A stretch of DNA of 36,590 nt, taken from positions 1-36,590 of the forward strand of contig JAEVYS010000028.1 in the NCBI GenBank assembly GCA_023392635.1, written 5' to 3'. Shown piece by piece: positions 16,732 to 24,447 of the stretch. This DNA comes from Actinomycetes bacterium (GTDB lineage: Bacteria > Actinomycetota > Actinomycetes > Propionibacteriales > Propionibacteriaceae). Numbering within the stretch: the first letter of the stretch is position 1; every line of letters begins with the position of its first letter. The notes under the pieces were generated by a model. The model was not told the origin of the DNA. It did no database searches and saw only the letters and a list, made by a program, of their open reading frames with translations. The position numbers and the translations under genes were made by a program.

Positions 16732-17292
16732 ATGGGCACACTCAGCTACGGCATGATCGCCTCGCTCGACGGGTTCGTGACCGGCCCAGACGGCTCCTTC
16801 GCCTGGGCCGAGCCCGACGAGGAGACCCACCAGTTCATCAACGACCGCGACCGCCACGTCGGCACCTACCTCTACGGCCGCCGCATGTACGAGATCATGC
16901 GGGTCTGGGCCGACGACGGTTGGCTGGCGGGCGAACCAGAGGTGCTGCACGACTACGCGGGGCTGTGGCGGGCCGCGGACAAGGTGGTGTACTCCACGAC
17001 CCTGGCCGAGCCCGGCACGGACCGCACCCGCATCGAGCGGGCGGTCGACGCGGACGCCGTCCGCTCCCTCAAGGCGGCCAGCCCCACCGGACTCAGCGTG
17101 GCCGGGCCGGGGCTGGCCTCGGTCATGCTCGCTGCGGGGCTCGTCGACGAACTCGCGGTCTACGTCGCGCCGGCGGTGCTGGGCGGTGGCACGCCCCTGC
17201 TCCCCCGCGGGCTGCGGCTGACGCTGAAGCTCGTGGAGGAGCACCGCTTCGCCTCGGGCTTCGTGTACCTCCGCTACGCCGTCGCGGGTTGA
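16732..17292 (+). CDS. RibD C-terminal / dihydrofolate-reductase-like family protein
   Basis: This 186-residue protein belongs to the RibD_C (YyaP/YwjB-like) branch of the dihydrofolate reductase fold, predicted NAD(P)H-dependent reductases of unknown substrate. The N-terminal GTLSYGMIASLDGFVTGPDGSF is the usual first strand and substrate loop. YLYGRRMYEIMRVWADD and VVYSTTLAEPGTDRTRI follow, and the C-terminal AGPGLASVMLAAGLVDELAVYVAPAVLGGGTPLLP carries the dinucleotide-binding segment. The length fits the family. It is neither a full RibD (no deaminase domain) nor a classical FolA. It has its own promoter and converges with the protease gene. Confidence 0.86.
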   Translation: MGTLSYGMIASLDGFVTGPDGSFAWAEPDEETHQFINDRDRHVGTYLYGRRMYEIMRVWADDGWLAGEPEVLHDYAGLWRAADKVVYSTTLAEPGTDRTRIERAVDADAVRSLKAASPTGLSVAGPGLASVMLAAGLVDELAVYVAPAVLGGGTPLLPRGLRLTLKLVEEHRFASGFVYLRYAVAG

Positions 17293-17327
17293 GTTCCTGA
17301 CCGAACGAGCCCGCCGGGGGTCAGAAC
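17293..17327. terminator. Inverted repeat between converging genes
   Basis: GTTCCTGACC (17293-17302) and GGTCAGAAC (17319-17327) pair with one bulged base around a GC-rich loop. The right arm runs into the stop codon of the protease gene. Its position suits a bidirectional terminator, but there is no T tract. Confidence 0.45.
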
Positions 17328-18196
17328 GTCGCGGTGACGCTCAGTTCCTCGGCGCCCCGGACCACGCCCAGCACGAGCTCGCCGCCGGAGGACAGCGAGC
17401 CCAGCACCCCGAACAGGTCGTCGGGGAGGCGCAGGTCGGTCTCCCCGGCCTTCACCAGCAGGTCGCCGGCCCGGATGCCGGCACGCGCGGCAGGGCTGTC
17501 CGTTGCCACATCACGCACCAGGAGCCCGTCGCGCTGATCGAGGCCGACGGCGCTGCGCAGGCGGGCGGCGACATGGGGCGGGGCGAGTGCGACGCCGAGC
17601 ACGGCCGGTTCGAACGCCCGTCCGCCGATCATCGCCTCCACGGTGTTCCGCAGCGCGGCGTCCACCGTGCGGGCGAGGTAGAAGCCGTACTCCAGCCGGT
17701 GGGTGTTGATCGCGACGACCCGCCCGTCGCGGTCGAGCACCGGTGCACCCGAAGACCCGGGCGCGCTCGGGACCGCGTGCTCGAGGGCCCCGGTGATCCG
17801 GCGCCCGCGAGGGCCGGCGAACCCCGCCTCCGTGGCCGTCACCTGGCCCCACGCCACCCGTCGCCGGTGCCGTCCGGCCGTCACCGTCAGCACGACGTCC
17901 CCCACGCCCTGCGGCTCGTCGGCCCACGGAAGGGGCGCCACGGCGGCGGTGTCGACGTCCAGCACCACCAGGTCTCCGTCCACGTCGCTGCCGGTCACCT
18001 CCGCCTGTGCTGAGCGTCCATCGGCGAAGGTCACCTGCGTGGTCCGGTCGCGCAGGTTGTGGGCGTTGGTGAGCACCTTGCCCGGGGCGACCACGAAGCC
18101 CGTCCCGCGCCCCCTGCTGCCGATCGCCACCACAGCCGGCCCCGCGTTGCCACCCACCGTGCGGACCAGGTCCGCCAGATCGTCGAAAACGGTCAT
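17321..18196 (-). CDS. HtrA-like S1C serine protease with PDZ domain, no signal sequence
   Basis: This 291-residue trypsin-fold protease has a C-terminal PDZ domain. The triad is visible: His46 in VLTNAHNL, Asp75 in VDGDLVVLD and Ser149 in PGSSGAPVL (HtrA-type GNSGGP appears here as GSSGAP). Residues ~195-291 form the PDZ module (LLVRDVATDSPAARAGIRAGDLLVKAGE). Typical HtrA/DegP proteins are exported or membrane-anchored; this one starts MTVFDDLADLVRTV with no signal peptide or TM helix, so it probably works in the cytosol. The ATG at 18196 has AGGAGG upstream. It is divergent from the HxlR regulator across a 51-bp gap with nested palindromes, implying shared control. Its substrates are unknown. 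Confidence 0.87.
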   Translation of the reverse strand: MTVFDDLADLVRTVGGNAGPAVVAIGSRGRGTGFVVAPGKVLTNAHNLRDRTTQVTFADGRSAQAEVTGSDVDGDLVVLDVDTAAVAPLPWADEPQGVGDVVLTVTAGRHRRRVAWGQVTATEAGFAGPRGRRITGALEHAVPSAPGSSGAPVLDRDGRVVAINTHRLEYGFYLARTVDAALRNTVEAMIGGRAFEPAVLGVALAPPHVAARLRSAVGLDQRDGLLVRDVATDSPAARAGIRAGDLLVKAGETDLRLPDDLFGVLGSLSSGGELVLGVVRGAEELSVTATF

Positions 18197-18209
18197 CCTT
18201 CGACCTCCT

Positions 18210-18241
18210 AGTCACTATCGAATCGCTAGTGACGATAGACT
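18210..18241. promoter_or_regulatory. Nested palindromic operator and -10 box between protease and hxlR-type genes
   Basis: GTCACTA (18211-18217) and TAGTGAC (18227-18233) are perfect inverted arms. A second dyad pairs CTATCG (18215-18220) with CGATAG (18233-18238). The -10 box TAGACT (18236-18241) of the plus-strand gene overlaps the right end and sits 6 nt before the GTG at 18248, so a bound protein would block that promoter. It is a likely autoregulatory site of the HxlR protein. Confidence 0.6.
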
Positions 18242-18247
18242 CCTCTC

Positions 18248-18697
18248 GTGGTAGCCGGCAAGAGCACGATTCCGCTGGACGCGAACGGCCTCGACGCCGC
18301 CGCCCGCATGGTCGGCGACCGATGGAGCCTGCGCCTGGTGGGCGTCCTCCTGGAGGGCGACCGGACCTTCGGCGAGCTGGCAGCGGAGGTGTCGGGCATC
18401 GCCCCGACGATCCTCACCGCCCGGCTGCGCACCCTGCAGGGCCTCGGCCTGCTCACCGCCACTCCCTACGAGCACCGGCCGGTGCGCATGCGGTACTCGC
18501 TGACCGAGCCCGGGCGGCGACTGGCCGCCGCCATCGCCACGCTCGCCGAGTGGGGAGGGGCCCGGGAAGGCACCTCCGGCTCACCGGTGCACCGGCGTTG
18601 CGGGACGCCGGTGGTGACCCGACCGTGGTGCCCCACCTGCGAGGAACCGGTGGGCCCCGCCGACTCCGACGCCGGCGAAGACCTCGTGTGGTGCTGA
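18248..18697 (+). CDS. HxlR-family winged-helix transcriptional regulator with C-terminal zinc-ribbon-like tail
   Basis: This 149-residue regulator carries the HxlR winged helix over about residues 12-100 (ARMVGDRWSLRLVGVLLEGDRTFGEL, then IAPTILTARLRTLQGLGLL as recognition helix and RMRYSLTEPGRRL as wing). It extends about 45 residues past the usual domain. That tail has Cys118, Cys128 and Cys131 (RRCG and CPTC) plus a terminal Cys149, suggesting a metal site or redox switch. The gene starts with GTG just 6 nt after a TAGACT -10 box, so the mRNA is probably leaderless. It is divergent from the PDZ protease, and nested inverted repeats lie between them. A PPK2 gene follows 73 bp downstream and may be co-transcribed. 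Confidence 0.88.
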   Translation: MVAGKSTIPLDANGLDAAARMVGDRWSLRLVGVLLEGDRTFGELAAEVSGIAPTILTARLRTLQGLGLLTATPYEHRPVRMRYSLTEPGRRLAAAIATLAEWGGAREGTSGSPVHRRCGTPVVTRPWCPTCEEPVGPADSDAGEDLVWC

Positions 18698-18770
18698 CGG
18701 CCGGACGACCGAACCGACGAACCGGGCCGCGGCCCTCGCGCAGCGCGTCCGGGAGGACGACGATGAGCAC

Positions 18771-19706
18771 ATGGGATCGAAGACGCGCCCGAAACTGGAC
18801 ACCGGGCTGTACGAGGCGGAACTGACCAGGCTGCAGGCCGAGCTGGTCGAGATGCAGGAGTGGATGCGGACGTCGGGCAATCGCCTGGTGGTGATCTTCG
18901 AGGGCCGCGACGCCGCGGGCAAGGGCGGCGCGATCAAGCGGATCACCGAGTACCTCAACCCCCGCGTCGCGCGAATCGTCGCCCTCCCGGCCCCCACCGA
19001 GCGGGAACGCACGCAGTGGTACTTCCAGCGCTACATCGAGCACCTGCCGGCGGCCGGGGAGATCCGGCTGTTCGACCGTTCCTGGTACAACCGGGCCGGC
19101 GTCGAGCGGGTCATGGGCTACTGCACGCCCTCGGAGTACCAGCGCTTCCTGAGGCAGTGCCCGATCTTCGAGCAGATGCTCGCCGAGGACGGGATCATGC
19201 TGCGCAAGTACTGGTTCTCGGTCTCGGGCAAGGAGCAGGAGAAACGGTTCCGCTCGCGCCTCACCGACCCGATGCGCCGGTGGAAGCTCTCCCCCACGGA
19301 CCTGGAGTCGTTAACGCGCTGGGAGGACTACAGCCGGGCCAAGGACGAGATGTTCGTGCACACCGACCTGCCCGGCAACCGCTGGCGGGTCGTCGAGGCG
19401 GAGGACAAGAAGCGGGCGCGGCTGAACATGATCGCCGACCTGCTGGCATCGGTCCCCTACGAGAAGGTGCAACGCCCCGAGCTGAAGCTGCCCAAGCGTC
19501 CGCCCTCGACGGGCTACCGGCGCACCGAACGCGACCTCCAGCACTACGTGCCGGACTACGCGGGGACGCTCGACGGCACGGCGGGACGGCACGAGAAGTA
19601 CGTCGACCCCGAGGACGCGGACTGGCCCACGCCACCCGAACCCGCGGCACCCGCCGACGGGGTCGACACCGGTGCCGTGGACCCCGATCCGGTGTCGGAG
19701 CCCTAG
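18771..19706 (+). CDS. ppk2: Polyphosphate kinase 2 family protein
   Basis: PPK2 enzymes transfer phosphate between polyphosphate and nucleotides, usually making ADP or GDP into the triphosphate or the reverse, in the cytosol. The 311-residue protein has a single PPK2 domain: Walker A GRDAAGKGG (45-53), YFQRYIEHLPAAGEI, Walker B DRSWYNRAGVE (102-112), and the lid segment RKYWFSVSGKEQEKRF. This is a one-domain, probably class I enzyme. The last ~60 residues are Pro-, Glu- and Asp-rich and look disordered. The start ATG 18771 has GGGAGG about 14 nt upstream, which is rather far. It follows the HxlR gene on the same strand and converges with purB with a 10-nt gap. Confidence 0.92.
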   Translation: MGSKTRPKLDTGLYEAELTRLQAELVEMQEWMRTSGNRLVVIFEGRDAAGKGGAIKRITEYLNPRVARIVALPAPTERERTQWYFQRYIEHLPAAGEIRLFDRSWYNRAGVERVMGYCTPSEYQRFLRQCPIFEQMLAEDGIMLRKYWFSVSGKEQEKRFRSRLTDPMRRWKLSPTDLESLTRWEDYSRAKDEMFVHTDLPGNRWRVVEAEDKKRARLNMIADLLASVPYEKVQRPELKLPKRPPSTGYRRTERDLQHYVPDYAGTLDGTAGRHEKYVDPEDADWPTPPEPAAPADGVDTGAVDPDPVSEP

Positions 19707-19716
19707 CGCCGCTCGT

Positions 19717-21144
19717 TCACAGCACCGAACCGGGCACATAGGCGGCACCGTCGGGATGCCGCTGCGCGAGTTCCCCCACCCGCGCGGCGATCGCGTCCAC
19801 CTGGCTGCGGGCCGAGCCGGTCAGCTCGAGGGGATCCACCACGACGGCGGCGAGCTGCTCGGGGCTGAGGCCCAGGCGCGGGTCGCTCGCCAGCCGCTGG
19901 TAGAGGTCGTTGGTGGACGCGCCCGAGCGCATCGCCAGGGCGACCGCGACCGCGTGCTCCTTGATCGCCTCGTGCGCGGCCTCCCGTCCGACGCCCGCCC
20001 GGACCGCGGCCACGAGCACCTTGGTCGTGGTGAGGAACGGCAGGAAGCGCTGCAGCTCGGCGTCGATGACGGCGGGGAACGCGCCGAACTCGTCCAGCAC
20101 GGTCAGGAAGGTCTCGAACAGGCCGTCCAGCGCGTAGCAGGCGTCGGGGAGGGCCACCCGCCGAACGACCGAGCACGAGACGTCCCCCTCGTTCCACTGC
20201 ATGCCGGCCAGTTCGCCGGCCATGGACGCATAGCCGCGCAGCACCACCATCAGGCCGTTGACCCGCTCGCACGAGCGGGTGTTCATCTTGTGCGGCATCG
20301 CCGACGAGCCGACCTGGCCCTCCCGGAAGCCCTCGGTGACGAGCTCCTGCCCGGCCATCAGGCGGATGGTGGTGGCCAGGCTGGACGGGCCGGCGGCGAC
20401 CTGCACGAGGGCGGCCAGGACGTCGTAGTCGAGCGAGCGCGGATAGACCTGGCCGGTCGAGGTCAGGACGCCGCCGAAGCCGAGATGGGCAGCCACGCGC
20501 TGTTCGAGTTGCGCGAGCAGGGCAGGGTCGCCGCCCAGCAGGTCGAGCATGTCCTGAGCTGTGCCCATCGGGCCCTTGATGCCGCGGGCGGGGTAGCGGC
20601 GGATCAGTTCGTCGATCCGGTCGAACGCGACCAGCAGCTCCTCCGCGGCGCTGGCGAAGCGCTTGCCGAGGGTGGTGGTCTGTGCGGCGACGTTGTGCGA
20701 GCGTCCGGCCATCGGGAGGTCGCGGTACTGCACGGCCAGCCGGGCGAGGTTGACCAGCACGGTCACGATGCGCTCGCGGACGAGTTCCAGCGAGCTCAGC
20801 AGCTGGCGCTGTTCGATGTTCTCGGTGAGGTCGCGGCTGGTCATGCCCTTGTGCACGTGCTCGTGGCCGGCCAGGGCGTTGAACTCCTCGATGCGAGCCT
20901 TCACGTCGTGCCGGGTCACCCGCTCCCTGGCGTCGATGGAGGCCAGGTCGACGCGGTCGAGCACCCGCTCGTAGTCGGCGATCACGGCCGCCGGGTCGTC
21001 ACCCCCGAAGTCGACGCCGAGCTCGGCCTGCGCGCGCAGCACGGCGAGCCACAGCTTCCGCTCGGCCACGATCTTGGCCTCCGGCGACCAGATCTCCCGC
21101 ATCGCGGGCGATGCGTACCGGGTCGCCAGCACGTTGGGGATCAT
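19717..21144 (-). CDS. purB: Adenylosuccinate lyase
   Basis: PurB removes fumarate from SAICAR and from adenylosuccinate, so it acts both in the IMP pathway and in AMP formation. The 475-residue protein shows the fumarase/aspartase superfamily pattern: HKGMTSRDLTENIE (about 98-111), AGRSHNVAAQTTTLGKRF with a conserved His150, and the signature GSSAMPHKMNTRSCER (279-294), whose flexible loop carries the catalytic serine. The ATG at 21144 overlaps the purD stop as ATGA and has a strong AGGAGGAGG ribosome binding site inside the end of purD. A hairpin-forming repeat lies directly upstream of that site. The AMP branch partner purA is at 31781-33064. Confidence 0.96.
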   Translation of the reverse strand: MIPNVLATRYASPAMREIWSPEAKIVAERKLWLAVLRAQAELGVDFGGDDPAAVIADYERVLDRVDLASIDARERVTRHDVKARIEEFNALAGHEHVHKGMTSRDLTENIEQRQLLSSLELVRERIVTVLVNLARLAVQYRDLPMAGRSHNVAAQTTTLGKRFASAAEELLVAFDRIDELIRRYPARGIKGPMGTAQDMLDLLGGDPALLAQLEQRVAAHLGFGGVLTSTGQVYPRSLDYDVLAALVQVAAGPSSLATTIRLMAGQELVTEGFREGQVGSSAMPHKMNTRSCERVNGLMVVLRGYASMAGELAGMQWNEGDVSCSVVRRVALPDACYALDGLFETFLTVLDEFGAFPAVIDAELQRFLPFLTTTKVLVAAVRAGVGREAAHEAIKEHAVAVALAMRSGASTNDLYQRLASDPRLGLSPEQLAAVVVDPLELTGSARSQVDAIAARVGELAQRHPDGAAYVPGSVL

Positions 21145-22520
21145 GCGTCCTCCTCCTGACGCACCGGGGACGGTTCCCCTTGCGTCGCCTCCGCGGCGGT
21201 TGACGCATCGTGACGCACCGGGGACGGTTCCCCCTGCGTCGCCTCCGCGGCGGTTGACGCATCGGGAACCGTCCCCTGTGCGTCAACCGGGACACTGGCG
21301 GCCGCCAGGGCGATGTCGGAGCGGAAGAAGCCGCCGGGCAGGTCGATCAGCGCCACCTTGGCGTACGCGGCGTCCCTGGCTTCGGCGAGGGTCTCGCCGG
21401 TGCCGACGACCGTGAGGACGCGGCCCCCCGCGCTGACCAGCCGCCCGTCGGCGTCCAGGGCCGTGCCGGCGTGGAAGACGCCCTCGAGATCGGCGCCGGA
21501 GATCGGGTCGCCCGTCCGCGGCGCCTCGGGATAGCCGGCTGCGGCCACGACCACTCCCACGGCCGCGCCGCTCCCCCACTCCAACGGAGGGTGCCCGGCC
21601 AGGTTGCCCGTGGCCGCGTCGTGCAGGACGCCGTACAGCGGCGTGCGCAGCCGGGTCAGCAGCGGCTGGGTCTCCGGGTCGCCGAAGCGGCAGTTGAACT
21701 CCACCACACGCAGCCCACGGGACGTGAGCGCCAGCCCGGCGTACACCAGCCCCACGAAGGGCGTGCCGCGGCGCCGCAACTCCTCGACCGTCGGCTGGAT
21801 CACCGTCCGGACCACCTCGTCGGTGAGCCCGTCCGGCGCCCACGGCAGCGGGGTGTAGGCGCCCATGCCGCCGGTGTTGGGGCCGGTGTCACCGTCGCCG
21901 ACCCGCTTGAAGTCCTGCGCCGGTTCGAACGGCAGGACCGACGTGCCGTCGCTCAGCGCGAACAGGCTGACCTCCGGGCCGTCGAGGAACTCCTCCACGA
22001 TCACCCGGCGACAGCTCGCCGCGTGCCGGACGGCGGCGTCCCGATCAGTGGTGACGATCACGCCCTTGCCGGCCGCCAGCCCGTCGTCCTTCACCACGTA
22101 CGGTGGGCCGAACTCGTCGAGCGCGTCGACCACCTCGCCCATGTCGAGACAGAGCCGCGCGTCGGCCGTGGGCACGCCGGCCGCCTCCATGATCTCCTTG
22201 GCGAAGGCCTTGCTGCCCTCCAGCCGGGCGGCCTCCGCAGACGGCCCGAACACCGGGATGCCGCGCTCGCGCACCGCGTCCGCCACGCCGGCGACCAGCG
22301 GCGCTTCGGGGCCGACGACGACCAGGCCCGCCCCCAGCCGGGACGCGAGGTCGGCCACCGCGTCCCCGTCGAACGGGTCGATCGGGTGGTTGGTACCGAC
22401 CGTGGCGGTGCCGGGGTTGCCGGGAGCGATGTGGACGCGGACCTCGGGGTCGCGCGCCAGGGCCCAGGCCAGAGCGTGCTCGCGTCCACCGGATCCGATC
22501 ACCAACACCGTCTGCGTCAC
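21141..22520 (-). CDS. purD: Phosphoribosylamine-glycine ligase (GAR synthetase) with repeat-derived C-terminal tail
   Basis: PurD ligates glycine to phosphoribosylamine with ATP, step two of purine synthesis. The ATP-grasp protein has 459 residues from the GTG at 22520. Motifs are VLVIGSGGREHALAWAL at the N-terminus, GPSAEAARLEGSKAFAKE, PYVVKDDGLAAGKGV and FNCRFGDPETQPLL. The normal PurD fold ends near GGFFRSDIALAA; about 45 further residues include two copies of an 18-residue unit (DASTAAEATQGEPSPVR plus one variable residue) encoded by a 54-bp DNA repeat. An in-frame ATG at 22577 exists, but a -10 box TAGGAT sits 7 nt before GTG 22520, and family alignment also favours 22520. It overlaps purB as ATGA. 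Confidence 0.95.
   Translation of the reverse strand: MTQTVLVIGSGGREHALAWALARDPEVRVHIAPGNPGTATVGTNHPIDPFDGDAVADLASRLGAGLVVVGPEAPLVAGVADAVRERGIPVFGPSAEAARLEGSKAFAKEIMEAAGVPTADARLCLDMGEVVDALDEFGPPYVVKDDGLAAGKGVIVTTDRDAAVRHAASCRRVIVEEFLDGPEVSLFALSDGTSVLPFEPAQDFKRVGDGDTGPNTGGMGAYTPLPWAPDGLTDEVVRTVIQPTVEELRRRGTPFVGLVYAGLALTSRGLRVVEFNCRFGDPETQPLLTRLRTPLYGVLHDAATGNLAGHPPLEWGSGAAVGVVVAAAGYPEAPRTGDPISGADLEGVFHAGTALDADGRLVSAGGRVLTVVGTGETLAEARDAAYAKVALIDLPGGFFRSDIALAAASVPVDAQGTVPDASTAAEATQGEPSPVRHDASTAAEATQGEPSPVRQEEDA
21157..21285. repeat. 54-bp tandem repeat (x2) with inverted partial third copy, inside purD
   Basis: Unit 1 (21157-21210) and unit 2 (21211-21264) differ at a single base (T at 21180, C at 21234). 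Bases 21264-21285 are a 21/22 inverted copy of the first 22 nt of the unit. Each unit folds as GACGCA-CC-GGGGA-CGG-TTCCC(C)-TT-GCGTC, an imperfect hairpin resembling REP elements. The unit length is a multiple of 3, so purD stays in frame. No other copy was found in this window. Confidence 0.85.
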
Positions 22521-22527
22521 GGCGGGA

Positions 22528-22533
22528 ATCCTA
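22528..22533 (-). promoter_or_regulatory. -10 box of purD (leaderless)
   Basis: TAGGAT on the minus strand, 7 nt before the GTG at 22520. It argues against a longer purD starting at 22577. Confidence 0.55.
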
Positions 22534-22648
22534 CCGAGGGCGCTCATCGGGGCTCTCCCCGTCCGTCCCGGCGCCATGATCGCCGACCCCTTCGCGGTTC
22601 ACGCCGGACCCGGACGGGCCTTCGTACCCCCTGCAACTCCTGAGCGGC

Positions 22649-22692
22649 TTAACAGGAAAGACTATTTACGGATAGTATCTTTCCGGTATTGT
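22649..22692 (+). promoter_or_regulatory. Promoter and palindromic operator of the ABC-ROK-GH4 operon
   Basis: TTAACA (22649-22654) and TAGTAT (22673-22678) form a -35/-10 pair with an 18-bp spacer. Between and across them lies the dyad GGAAAG-ACTAT (22655-22665), TTACGG, ATAGT-AT-CTTTCC (22672-22684). The block is strikingly AT-rich for this window. An alternative -10, TATTGT, is at 22687-22692. A bound repressor would cover the promoter; the ROK protein of the operon is the obvious candidate. Confidence 0.65.
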
Positions 22693-22737
22693 CGGGAGTG
22701 GTCGCGGCGTCGCGACCTCCTGTCGCGAGGAGTCACC

Positions 22738-24417
22738 GTGAAGAAGATCTCCCTGGCATTCACCGCTGCGGCGGTTGCGGTTTCGCTGGCCCTGGCCGGC
22801 TGCACCTCACGTCCCCAGCCGTCCGCGAGCGCCACCGGCACCGGCAGCGCCGCCCCGAAGCCCGCCGTCCTGCGGGTCTGGGCGGGAAGCACGACGCCGA
22901 TCACGGTCGACTTCAACCCCTTCCACGTGGACACGGCGCTGTTCGGCACCTACGGCCAGATCTACGAGCCACTGTTCTTCTTCAACCAGTTGTCATCCGA
23001 CGACCCGGTGCCGATGCTCGGCCAGAGCTACGAGTACAGCGCCGACGGCAAGACCGTCACCATCAAGATCAAGCCGGACGTGAAGTGGAACGACGGCCAG
23101 CCGCTGACCGCCGACGACGTCGCCTTCACGATGGGTTATGGGTCCGCCAAGTCCGACAAGATGCTCTCCGCCACGGCGACCGACCCGACCACGGTCGTGC
23201 TGAAGTACAGCACGCCCCAGTTCACCTCCGCCTCGCAGCTACTGGGCTCGACCATGATCGTGCCCAAGCACATCTGGTCGAAGATCACGGCGTACATGAA
23301 GGAGACGAACCCCAAGCCGGTCGGTTCCGGCGCGTACGTGGTGAAGGCCACCTCGGACGCGTCGTACACCCTGTCGGCCAACCCGAACTACCGGGACGGC
23401 ACACCCCCGATCAGCGACGTGCAGTACCTCGGCCTCGACTCCAACCAGTCCGGCCAGGACATGCTGTCCACCGGCCAGATCGACTGGACCGGCATGTTCG
23501 TCGCGAACCCCGACACGGTGACCGGCAACGGCGCCATCTCCACCATGAACCAGCAGCAGGACCCCACGGTCATCGTCACCTGCTCCGACGCGACCAAGGG
23601 CTGCAAGGGCGCCCAGACCGATCCGGCCGTCCGGCAGGCGATCAATGTCGCCATCGACCGCCCGGCGATGGCCGAGAAGGCCTGGGCCGGCCTGGTGGGT
23701 GAGGCGAACCCGGCGTTCGTCCTGCTGCCCCGCGACCAGCAGTGGCTGAGCGACCAGAGCCTGGCCACCAGCCCCCAGTCGCCGGACGCGGCCCGAGCCG
23801 GCCAGATCCTCGAGGCAGCCGGCTACACCAGGGACGCCAAGGGCTTCTACGGCAAGGACGGCAAGGAGATCTCGCTCGACCTGTTCTCCCCCGACGGCTG
23901 GACCGACTACAACGATGCGGCGAAGCTGATCGCCGAACAGGCGGGAAAGGCGGGCATCAAGATCACTGCCCGCACCGTCTCCGAGGCCGAGTACTGGACC
24001 CCGGTCACCAACGGGGACTTCCAGCTGGCCATGTACGGCCTCACCCAGTCGGTGGTGGCGGACCCGTTCAGCAACTACGACCAGTACTTCTTCGGGAAGT
24101 CGACAGCCAAGGTCGGCGATGCCCCGGCGCGCGGCCAGAACTACTCCCGCTACTCCAACGCGGTCGTCGATGCGGCCGTCGAGGCGGCCGGCGCCACCAA
24201 CGACCCGGCCGTGAAGAAGGCCGAGTACGCGAAGATCCAGGCGCAGATCGCCCAGGACCTGCCCTACATCCCGGTCGTGCTCAACGCGTCCCAGGCGTTC
24301 TTCAACACGAAGTCGTTCACGGGCTGGCCGTCGGAGCAGGACCTGTACGCCGACCCGTTGCCGTACCTCTCGGTTGCGCCGGCCATCATCCTGCTCAAGC
24401 TCCGGCCCGTGGCCTGA
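22738..24417 (+). CDS. ABC transporter substrate-binding lipoprotein, family 5 (Opp/Dpp type)
   Basis: This extracytoplasmic binding protein feeds the adjacent permeases. The 559-residue protein begins with a lipoprotein signal: basic MKK, hydrophobic core, and lipobox LAGC with Cys22 as lipidation site, followed by a Ser/Thr/Ala/Pro linker. The mature part has the SBP_bac_5 pattern (GTYGQIYEPLFFFNQ, SADGKTVTIKIKPDVKWNDGQPLTADDVAFTM, AVRQAINVAIDRPAMAEKAW). Family 5 proteins bind peptides or nickel, but one branch (for example Thermotoga CbtA) binds cello-oligosaccharides. With a GH4 enzyme and a sugar kinase in the operon, an oligosaccharide ligand is more likely than a peptide. The start is GTG 22738 with GAGGAG (22727-22732). 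It is the first gene of the operon. Confidence 0.9.
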   Translation: MKKISLAFTAAAVAVSLALAGCTSRPQPSASATGTGSAAPKPAVLRVWAGSTTPITVDFNPFHVDTALFGTYGQIYEPLFFFNQLSSDDPVPMLGQSYEYSADGKTVTIKIKPDVKWNDGQPLTADDVAFTMGYGSAKSDKMLSATATDPTTVVLKYSTPQFTSASQLLGSTMIVPKHIWSKITAYMKETNPKPVGSGAYVVKATSDASYTLSANPNYRDGTPPISDVQYLGLDSNQSGQDMLSTGQIDWTGMFVANPDTVTGNGAISTMNQQQDPTVIVTCSDATKGCKGAQTDPAVRQAINVAIDRPAMAEKAWAGLVGEANPAFVLLPRDQQWLSDQSLATSPQSPDAARAGQILEAAGYTRDAKGFYGKDGKEISLDLFSPDGWTDYNDAAKLIAEQAGKAGIKITARTVSEAEYWTPVTNGDFQLAMYGLTQSVVADPFSNYDQYFFGKSTAKVGDAPARGQNYSRYSNAVVDAAVEAAGATNDPAVKKAEYAKIQAQIAQDLPYIPVVLNASQAFFNTKSFTGWPSEQDLYADPLPYLSVAPAIILLKLRPVA

Positions 24418-24447
24418 GCACCACCGGGCCCGGGAGAGGACCAGGAG

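Noticed and set aside
21157..21285. CRISPR array
   Set aside because: The direct repeats are contiguous without spacers, there are only two, and they are in frame in purD; no cas gene is present.
21865..22737. An upstream extension of the binding-protein gene to 21865
   Set aside because: It would run antisense through purD and the promoter; the lipoprotein signal, GAGGAG site and GTG at 22738 fix the start.
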